Shown: positions 36,720 through 44,402 of the stretch, one piece after another
Layout: each line of letters starts with the position of its first letter
Position numbering within the stretch: position 1 is the stretch's first letter
Assembly: GCF_003171515.1 (NCBI RefSeq)
Contig: NC_089390.1
Coordinates: 3,162,001-3,226,000 of the forward strand
Direction of reading: 5' to 3'
DNA from: Pyrenophora tritici-repentis
Lineage: Eukaryota > Ascomycota > Dothideomycetes > Pleosporales > Pleosporaceae
Length of the DNA stretch: 64,000 bases
The notes under the pieces: model-generated
Databases searched by the model: none
What the model was told of the DNA's origin: nothing
What the model saw: only the letters and a program-made list of their open reading frames with translations
Position numbers and translations under genes: made by a program

Positions 36720-37330
36720 AGATAACTATGTTGGTGTGCAAAGTCTAAATATGAGACATTGCATGTTAGATGGCTTTAGTGCCGGGGACATAATCTGGCG
36801 CTCCCGTGTAGATAGAGGCAACATTCTCTATACCCATTAGTTATCTACTTTAAGCTATTTCTTTTGATGTTTAAGTTATGTATCTTTCTATCTACTATAC
36901 TATCTTAGTAATGTATGCTTATTACTCTCTCTCGCTTTGTAATAGACTACCGAAAGTGTATAGTAGTAGAGTGTAAGGACGCGGAAGGCCATGCTGCGAC
37001 GATGAGTTTTGCGAGATTGAGGACATATAGGAAGATTGGTGGGTTCAGGGCGTGACAATAGAGTCAAAGGTAGGTTTGTTACGGATCCATAGACTCGCTC
37101 GGCCTATGGCCCCCATATCGATGAGATCCTTATCTTATCGGACTAGCGCCTTGGCGCCCACAGCATAAGTTCGGGCTCACAACGTAGATAGCTCGATAGC
37201 TTGTATCTTGTCAAATCCAATCTTTCTTGATCGATCCCTCACAGGTTGAAAGATGGTTATCTAGTTAGGTTTCGTGGGCCGGAGGGCGAAGTAGAGTGTA
37301 AAATAATTTAACTAACGTAATAATTACGTG
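36720..37330. other. TpA-rich stretch, possible decayed transposon
   Basis: This stretch is markedly richer in TA/AT than its neighbours, full of stops in all frames, with short fragments such as TCTGGCGCTCCCGTG that look like retroelement leader sequence. No ends or target duplications were found, so the identity is only a suggestion. Confidence 0.3.
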
Positions 37331-37360
37331 TTATTAGCTAGAAGTAGAGCAAAAAATATT

Positions 37361-37567
37361 GTTAATGTCGGCATACACACGGTGTGTCGCCTAATAAGGC
37401 CCAATGTACCGCCTCGATCCTACTTCGGCCCAACTCGGACCCAACGTTATGTATACCTTCGTAGCCCCCACATTCGTAGAATCATCATACACCAGAATAC
37501 CAATACACAAGATTACCTTAGCTACTGTTATTCACCGTACGATCGTACAAGGCCTTCCAACAGTTAA
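37361..37567 (-). mobile_element. Solo LTR 1 with GTTAA target duplication
   Basis: A 197-bp unit (37366-37562) starts TGTCGG and ends CCAACA, i.e. TG..CA ends with near-inverted hexamers. It is flanked by identical GTTAA at 37361-37365 and 37563-37567. On the minus strand it begins TGTTGGAAGG, like many Ty1/copia LTRs, and has a GTATACAT TATA-like site. There is no internal coding region, so it is a recombined solo LTR. It lies 50 bp beyond the 3' end of the 5S gene. Strand is inferred from the TGTTGG start and TATA-like site. Confidence 0.85.
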
Positions 37568-37612
37568 CATACTATATAATAATACCTAAAAAATTTGCCT
37601 TAAAAGGCAAAA

Positions 37613-37731
37613 ACATACAACAGCGGGGATTCGCCAGTGGTCACCCACCTGACTACTAGTCCACCGATACACTGGTTAACTAGGGCTGAGCGGACGGGAA
37701 GCCGTGCTTTCAGTGTTCTATGGTCGTATGT
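37613..37731 (-). rRNA. 5S ribosomal RNA gene
   Basis: A 119-nt unit, read on the minus strand from 37731. It begins ACATACGACCATAG and ends GCTGTTGTATGT, which pair to close helix I (ACATAC with GTATGT). Conserved inner blocks are GGCTTCCCGTCCGCTCAGCC and GGTGGGTGACCACTGGCGAA, containing the Pol III internal control region. A T5 run follows directly at the 3' end (37612-37608 region), a normal Pol III terminator. Some positions differ from the usual ascomycete 5S, so it may be a variant or a weakly decayed copy. A single dispersed 5S gene is normal for filamentous ascomycetes. Confidence 0.9.
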
Positions 37732-37952
37732 GGAAAATAATGTAAACATTATGGTAAATGTAGACAAGATGGCTCAATGGGGGTATCGCTGCCAAGGCAG
37801 TTCGACAGCCGTTTGTGTCCTCCGGCCCACAATACGCAACCAGGACATCGCCTAAACTACATACTTGCATCTTGAACCAACAGCATTGAATGCCCATGAA
37901 CACATCTTTCATTAGGTTGTTGCCCCTATCACTCATACTCTGTTGGTTGTTT

Positions 37953-38212
37953 GCATTTGTCAGATGGAAGGGGTCAGATGGAAGGGGTATCCTACTTCGG
38001 CTCTAGGCAAGGGGTAAAAACCCTTCCGAGGGGCTCAATGCCCCTAGGTAAGGGATGAGACCCCCTTTGTAAAGCCCAAATCCTACGTTGGCCTAACTCG
38101 GATCTAACGACATATATACTCCCGTAGCCCTCAACTTCGTGAGACGAGGGCAGACACAGAACAAACAATAATCATCAGTTTACCACAAAATCTCATCTCA
38201 TTTGACAGCATT
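37953..38212 (-). mobile_element. Solo LTR 2 with GCATT target duplication
   Basis: A 250-bp unit (37958-38207) starts TGTCAGATGG and ends CATTTGACA (perfect TGTCA/TGACA ends), flanked by identical GCATT at 37953-37957 and 38208-38212. A 14-bp internal tandem duplication (TCAGATGGAAGGGG) occupies 37960-37987. A central block around 38090-38150 resembles the centre of LTR 1 (TCCTAC..GGCC.AACTCGGA), so the two belong to related families. It lies about 226 bp upstream of the 5S start. On the minus strand a GTATATATG TATA-like site is present; strand is inferred from this. Confidence 0.83.
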
Positions 38213-38395
38213 CAATGTCAGATTTGATACCTTTATCCCTGGCGCTTTATAATGAGCATGTGATACAGATGATATCGGCATTCTTCACTATTTCTTTAGT
38301 GGTAATTTAATGGTGATAGGAATTTACAGTTTGTTTCCAGCATTGGACGTAGTATATCGTTTGGAAGTGATACCTTCACAGGACCGGCGACGAGA

Positions 38396-39379
38396 TTACT
38401 TCTTTACAACAAACCACCACCTCTTGAACCTCATGAAACTCATATCATAACCCTTGAACCAGCAATATCCAGCGGAGATAGCCCAAGCTGACCCCAGAAT
38501 GAGTGCCAGTCCGACAAGGTTGGAGTTTTTCCATGACCAAACCTCCTGATCCTACTGTTGGATTAGTTGTTGCCCAGAATACTAGTTTAGTCAAAGTCTT
38601 ACGCCGATAACGACGCCTCGTGGGCGGTAACTGATCCCCTTCTCGACATCGCTGGGTTGCGAGATAGCACCGATAGAATTGATGGTGAGGTCAAAATCGC
38701 CTTCCTGCTGTGCGAAGAAACTATTTGATGTCAGACATTGCATCTTCTTGATCTGGTAGCGTGCATTTCTACCTCCTCATCATTAAACTCATCCTTTTGA
38801 CACTCTCTTTGTTCAAAGGTTTCGCATCTTCCTGTTCCCTTCCGCGATACGTCGGCTTCATCGCCTGCCATGGCACAAAAATCTCCATCTCGTCCTTGGA
38901 ATCGAAATCATACTCGTAGCTGAGCGAAGATTGTTCTCGGCCATCTGCCATAAGTGGCAAGATTTCGTCTTTGAGCGTCAACGTATACTTCTTGCCATCG
39001 TGCTTTCCTAAGGTGAGATAGATGCCATCGTAGCCGGATAGGTTCCAGGATCGATCATCCCCCGTAGTGCGTTGGCTGGCAAAGCCGGCGCCACCGAGAG
39101 CCGTGATGTCGAGGTTACCGTGAAAACGCGCCGAACAACCTTCAATGTCAAGGTAAGACTGTCGCGTACAAATTAGAATATCGAAGACGAGACGACAGCA
39201 AAGCGACTAGGAGTAAAGCTACCTGCGACTTCCCCCCGCGGACCCGGTCATCGCTCGCTGTCCAATCTGAAGCATTCCAGCCCCTACACGAAACGCTCGT
39301 CAGCAACCCACAGGTATTGCACATTAGACTTTACTTACTTGTCACCTCCAAACAGCACGAGCTCCTTTTCGTTTCCCAT
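38396..39379 (-). CDS. CIA30-domain protein with C-terminal membrane anchor
   Basis: Five exons (39379-39339, 39283-39223, 39158-38773, 38720-38603, 38551-38396) encode 253 residues. The start MGNEKELVLFGGDKGWNASDW and RVRGGKSQSYLDIEG lead into a CIA30 fold: NLSGYDGIYLTLGKHDGKKYTLTLKDE, IFVPWQAMKPTYRG, then GDFDLTINSIGAIS. In animals CIA30/NDUFAF1 helps assemble respiratory complex I; many fungal proteins share the domain without known function. No mitochondrial presequence is apparent. After a last intron the protein adds NLVGLALILGSAWAISAGYCWF, a membrane segment, and a short basic end FVVKK. The last acceptor is a tandem CAGTAG; using the first AG puts a stop at once and yields a soluble form. 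Divergent from the DUF202 gene 246 bp away. Confidence 0.85.
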
Positions 39380-39625
39380 GTTGTCAATTGCTCGTGATAG
39401 AAAAGAAGTTGATGACACGAAGCTTGTTTGCAAACAAAACAAACAGAACATGAAAGCAGTTGAACGTGACGTGATCTCACTTTCCGGTAATCCCGAAGTC
39501 CGTGCGAGTAATACCGGCGTGCTCCATGCCGGAACTTCAGGCTTACCACCAACCACTCTCTCCAGTGCCGAGAAGATAACTCGTATAACCCCACACTTAA
39601 AGTTACGATAAGAAATATAGCGAAG
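39380..39625. promoter_or_regulatory. Divergent promoter, CIA30 and DUF202 genes
   Basis: 246 bp between start codons. It contains a 14-bp perfect palindrome at 39424-39437 (TTGTTTGCAAACAA), whose half resembles a forkhead-type site. Confidence 0.55.
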
Positions 39626-40321
39626 ATGGATTTCAGAGATGCATCGCGCATGGATGAGAGCGATGAGTCTATCCTCCGTGAACCATACCGACCATTCTAC
39701 AAGATCTTTGGTGGCGCACCCATCTTAATCAAACAGTTTGTTTCCCTATTATAACTTTGATGTCTATATCACTGATTCACGGGGATAGGAGTAATGAGTA
39801 TGATCGTGTAGCCTTTAGAGAGAGACCGTGGCTGGGCGTGTTGCTGTTTGATAACGTTACTTCGGATGCGAGGGATCATGCTGCAAACGAACGAAGTATG
39901 TCTAACTAGACCAAGGAAAGGGGGTTATTTGGCTAATGAATAGTGTAGCATTCCTCTCGTGGCTTAAGCTGAGCGTGTACATGGCCATAGTATCCGTAGC
40001 CATTGTACTTTCATTCCACTTAAAGTCTGAACCAACGCCACTTGGTAAGACGATCAGTCAAACATGTGCCTTTGTAATACAGTCTGCTTACCCCGCATTG
40101 TAGAGAAACGATTCGCACTGCCGCTAGGCATCATCTTCTGGTTACTGGCTATGGCATGTATGCTGTCCGGACTGTCGAATTACATCAATACGGTGTCGCG
40201 GTACAGTCAACGGCAGGCAATTGTGCAGACAGGATGGAAGACGCAAATAGTGTTCACCATTGTATCGGGTGCCATTGTTGGTACATGTATCTTATTCATC
40301 GCTACAAACGAAGAAAAGTAG
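39626..40321 (+). CDS. DUF202 family membrane protein
   Basis: Four exons (39626-39735, 39789-39895, 39949-40044, 40104-40321) encode 176 residues. After a soluble N-terminus (MDFRDASRMDESDESILREP) the spliced protein reads DHAANERTFLSWLKLSVYMA, the classic start of DUF202, where NERT(F/Y)L.W is the family mark. Three membrane segments follow: the one beginning at FLSWLKL, LPLGIIFWLLAMACMLSGL, and VFTIVSGAIVGTCILFIA. DUF202 is also found in bacterial YidH and in the Vtc1/Vtc4 polyphosphate polymerase proteins of fungi. This protein has no SPX or catalytic VTC domain. Its role is unknown; vacuolar or plasma membrane location is a guess. The three introns fall within or next to the conserved region, so unspliced frames hide the family. 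Confidence 0.9.
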
Positions 40322-40436
40322 TAGATGCTTCTGGAAGAGAAATGGAGTGCCTTGTAAATGGCATACTCAGTATGACGCACACTTTGCACTACCCGTTGTG
40401 ATTGGCGATACACCCCTACTTAACTCAGCATCGCGC

Positions 40437-41384
40437 TTAGTCGGCCTCGAGGATTGCCCAGGTCTGGTCATCAACGGTGGTATAGATGAGACCTGCAGAC
40501 AGAAGCTCATCGGAACCCTTTGCAACATCGGCTGTATCGATACCGAGCTTTGCAGCAATCTCATGCTGATTCAGACCCTCGTTCGACTGCGGTGCTTCCC
40601 TCAAATACTGGAACACCTTCTTCGCTACCGGACCGTATTTGCTGAGATCGTAGCCGCCATATTCACCACCGGCTGCTTTTTGTTGTTGCTGTCCTGCCGC
40701 ACCATTTGCGTTGGCACCAGCAGTCCGCGCGCCACCAGGTGGCCCGCGAGTGAAGTGTAAATGTACAGCGGTCGCTTCGAGCAGGTGGAAGGAAACCTCG
40801 TTCATGTCTTCGATTGGGCGGATGACGGTCGCTCCCACAGATCTCCGGTCGTTGAAGATTTTTAATTTGCCCCATGCTCTGCAGTATGCACCTTCAACAA
40901 GCTTGGCTTTGGTTGGGTTGGGCTGTTCAGATGAGTCGGAATCGACCCAGACCTTGACCTCTATACTTCCGGTGCCGTCATCGAGTCTGTAGGTGGTGTT
41001 TGTCGTCTGGTTGGATATGTTGCGTATTTGGCCGACAAGTGTGAGCTGGTAGAGGGCTTAGCATGTGGGGGGTGAGTGCAAAGCTATGTGTGGCATACCT
41101 GGCTGAGCACGGCGCCATCGATCTTGAGAGTCTGATCGCTGCCGCTACCGGCTTCTCCTTGGGCCTCAAGAATTTGCTTGATGGTGACTGGGCGCAGCGA
41201 GTCGTGACTGTGGTCTCGTCGGTTGCCAGGGCTTTGTGTACTGCCACCCTCTCCTGGTATAAAGCCGCCTCCGCCAGCACCACCGCCAGCGCCGTACGAG
41301 GTATACGAGGTTTCGTAGCCGTTGTAGTCTGGCAAGATTAGCTTCTGGCAATTGAAGGCATCTAGAAGTCGCTTTCGTACTCAT
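40437..41384 (-). CDS. RFA2: Replication protein A 32-kDa subunit
   Basis: Three exons (41384-41381, 41328-41099, 41045-40437) encode 280 residues. The first coding exon is just ATGA; joining gives [24 protein letters not shown], the Gly/Tyr/Ser-rich phospho-region typical of RPA2. The OB fold spans ~55-175 ([66 protein letters not shown]). A Gly/Gln linker leads to a winged-helix domain (~210-280; [27 protein letters not shown]). RPA2 works with RPA1 and RPA3 to bind single-stranded DNA in replication, repair and recombination in the nucleus. The gene shares a 239-bp promoter with DBP10, where MCB-type ACGCGT lies 52 bp from this start, fitting S-phase control as in yeast. Confidence 0.94.
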
Positions 41385-41623
41385 CTCGTTGGCGTACTCT
41401 TGGGCAAGCGCGGTGCACAAGACTGATGAGGGCAAAACGCGTCGGACGCGCCTGCCTCATCGCGGGGCACGTGGGAGCTTGTCGGTCAGGACCCCTGTCG
41501 CCAAGATTTCAGATGGCCCGTGCCCGAAATTTTCCATATCGCAGAGGCAACAGGCGCGACCCTCAGGCCCCGGCAGAGTCGAATAGCAGCACGTCTCGCA
41601 GTTCCACACACGACTTACCGACC
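41385..41623. promoter_or_regulatory. Divergent RFA2/DBP10 promoter with MCB, PAC and RRPE-like motifs
   Basis: Within 239 bp I see ACGCGT at 41437-41442 and a half copy ACGCG at 41446-41450 (MluI cell-cycle box). CTCATCGC at 41456-41463 is the exact reverse complement of the PAC element GCGATGAG. CACGTG is at 41468-41473, and GAAATTTTCC at 41526-41535 resembles RRPE. The motifs are seen directly; their function is known from yeast and inferred here. Confidence 0.7.
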
Positions 41624-44402
41624 ATGGCTCCCCGCGCGAGCTCGCCGGCGCTCTCCGAAACCGAATTCGACATATTCGATGCTCTCGCTGGCGGCGATCA
41701 AGAACAGCAAGAGACGGGTTTGGACGCGAATCTGGGCTTGGATCTCAACATTGGGGAGGATGACGGCTCCGATGACGAGGCATTCATTGCCGCCAAGCAG
41801 GCTGCATCGAACCGCAAAGCCTCCAACGTAGGGAAATCGGTCAAAAAAGGTGGAGGTTTTCAGGCAATGGGCTTGAACGCAGCGCTGCTCAAAGCTATCG
41901 CACAGAAAGGCTTCAAGATACCAACTCCGATCCAGCGGAAAGCAGTGCCTCTGATGTTACAGGGCGAGGATGTGGTTGGCATGGCCAGGACCGGGTCTGG
42001 AAAGACGGCTGCTTTTGTCATACCTATGATTCAAAAGCTCAAGGCGCATTCTGCCAAAGTAGGCGCTCGCGGTATCATCATGTCTCCATCTCGCGAGTTG
42101 GCTCTGCAGACGCTCAAGGTTGTCAAAGAATTAGGGCGCGGCACCGATCTAAGGACCATCCTACTTGTTGGTGGTGACAGCCTAGAAGAACGTATGTGCA
42201 GTAGAAAATAGGCATATCGAGATCCACACTAACAATTCGGGCAGAATTCAGCTCCATGACCACCAACCCCGATATCATCATCGCCACACCTGGTCGTTTC
42301 CTGCATTTGAAAGTCGAGATGGGCCTTGATCTGTCTTCTGTCCGGTACATTGTCTTCGACGAGGCCGATCGTCTATTCGAAATGGGTTTTGCAGCACAAC
42401 TATCTGAGATTTTGCATGCCCTACCGGCCTCAAGACAAACACTGCTATTCAGTGCCACACTACCAAAGTCACTTGTTGAGTTTGCAAGAGCAGGTCTTCA
42501 GGAGCCGAAGCTGATCCGTCTCGATGCAGAGAGCAAGATTTCACCCGATCTCAAGAGTGCCTACTTCACCATAAAATCCGGAGATCGAGACGGCGCGTTA
42601 CTTCATCTTCTCGACAACGTCATCAAGGTGCCAGTGGGCGAGACTGACGCATCAAAGAAAGCCAAGGAAGACGCCGAGAAAGCCAGCAACAGCAAGAAGC
42701 GCAAGCGTAGCGAAGGGTTCGTAAAAGACGTTCCCGTCGCCGAGTCCACGATTATCTTCGCTGCAACCAAACACAGGGTGGAATATCTCTCCAACCTTCT
42801 TCGCAACGCGGGATATGCGGTATCTTATGGTATGTCCTCTGGTCTTGTTCTATCGTTTCGCTACTAACGCCAGTAGTGTATGGAAACCTCGATCAGACCG
42901 CTCGCAAAGAGCAAATACAAGACTTCCGCACCGGGTTGACGCGTATACTTGTCGTCACTGATGTCGCTGCCCGTGGTGTGGACATGCCGCATATCAACCA
43001 TGTGATCAACTACGACTTCCCTTCGCAGCCCAAGATTTTCGTGCATCGAGTGGGACGCACAGCCCGAGCCGGAAGAAAGGGATGGGCCTATAGTCTTTGC
43101 AGACACGTCGATCTGCCGTACCTCATAGATTTACAGCTTTTCCTTGGCAAGCGACTACTAGTCGGAAGGTCGAGCGAGGAACCGAACTATGCAGAAGATT
43201 TCGTTGTCGGAAGCTTAGCGCCATGGCAACTGGAATCTTCCGTCGAACTAGTGAACAAGCAGCTCGCCGAGGATGAGGACCTGGCGCTTCTATTGAGCGT
43301 GGCTGAAAAGGGAGAGCGTCAATATCAACGAACACGTAACCAAGCAAGCGCACAAAGTGTAGGGCGGGCCAAGGAGCTAGTAGCATCCCCGAACTTTGCA
43401 GAGACGCACATGCTCTTCAGCGACGATGCCCACCAAGCTCAAAGGGAGAAGGAGAACATGCTTGCCAGAATTCAGTCTTTCAGACCTGCGGAGACTGTGT
43501 TCGAGATTGGTCGACGTGGAACCGGTAGCGAAACAGCTGAAATAATGCGCAAAAGACGAGAGCAGGTCGGACGACAAAAGGCCAAGCAGGCAGCCAACAA
43601 GATGGCTGAAGGCAGCTTGGATGCAATCGACGAACCTTCAAGAAAGTCAAATGATGGAGTAGAGTCAGACGACGAAGTCGAGGTTGCGAACGGCATATAC
43701 GAATCTGATTCTGACGAACTCGAGGTGTCAGTCTCACAGCCAACGTCGAAAAAGTCAAAACAAGACAGCTGGCGGAATGACGACTATTTCATGTCGTACC
43801 TCCCCAAGGAGAACATGGCAGAAGAAAAGGCATACGGTGTGAGTGGTGGAGATGCTGGTAACACCAACTTCGTGTCAGCAGCAAGGGCAGCAGAAATGTC
43901 TCTGGTGAACGATGAGATCCAAGGATTTGCGGATGCAGCCAAATCGAAGATGCGATGGGACAAGAAGTCGAAAAAGTATGTCAATCGCACCAACGATGAG
44001 GATGGGTCCAAGGGAACAAAGATGATTCGAGGAGAAAGTGGACAGAAGATTGCGGCCAGTTTCCGCAGTGGCCGTTTCGATGACTGGCGCAAGGCCAACA
44101 AGGTGAAGATGCCCCGAGTTGGTGAAATGGAGGCACCCAACCGCTCTGCTGCATCCTTCAATAACGCCCCGCGTTACAAGCACAAGGCGGAGAAGGCTCC
44201 GAAGCAGGCTGATCGGTACCGCGATGATTATCATGTCCAGAAGAAGCGGGTGGCTGAGGCCAAGGAGAAGCGCATCGGTGCATTCAAGGATGGTGGTGCC
44301 AAGAATGAACTTCGAGACGTGGACGCAGTGCGGAAGAATCGCAGGGTCAAGGAACAGCGTCAAGCGAAGAATGCACGCCCATCGAAGAAGCGGAAGTTTT
44401 GA
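41624..44402 (+). CDS. DBP10: DEAD-box RNA helicase Dbp10 (60S ribosome biogenesis)
   Basis: Three exons (41624-42191, 42245-42829, 42877-44402) encode 892 residues. The start [21 protein letters not shown] was chosen because the upstream open frame lacks family character. Q motif [19 protein letters not shown] (~79-104), Walker A ARTGSGKT (121-128), PSRELA, TPGR, DEAD (228-231), SAT, then [11 protein letters not shown] and [13 protein letters not shown] complete the helicase core. A Lys-rich insert (SKKRKRSEG) splits the second lobe. Past the core the protein has the Dbp10 C-terminal domain, with [34 protein letters not shown], and a Lys/Arg-rich end. Dbp10 acts in the nucleolus on pre-60S particles. 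The second acceptor is a tandem CAGTAG that changes one residue only (V inserted or not). Confidence 0.95.

Larger units (their letters stand above)
34180..38395. other. 4.2 kb gene-poor island with repeats and 5S rRNA
   Basis: No protein gene could be supported. From left: 3' flank of the homeobox gene, a CA/CT microsatellite (35983-36111), an AT/TpA-rich stretch (~36720-37330) that may be a decayed transposon, a solo LTR (37366-37562), a 5S rRNA gene (37613-37731, minus), a second solo LTR (37958-38207), then the 3' flank of the CIA30 gene. Confidence 0.7.

Noticed and set aside
38396..44402. Compact four-gene cluster as a co-regulated operon-like system
   Set aside because: Genes face both ways, have separate introns and unrelated functions; only promoter sharing is supported.
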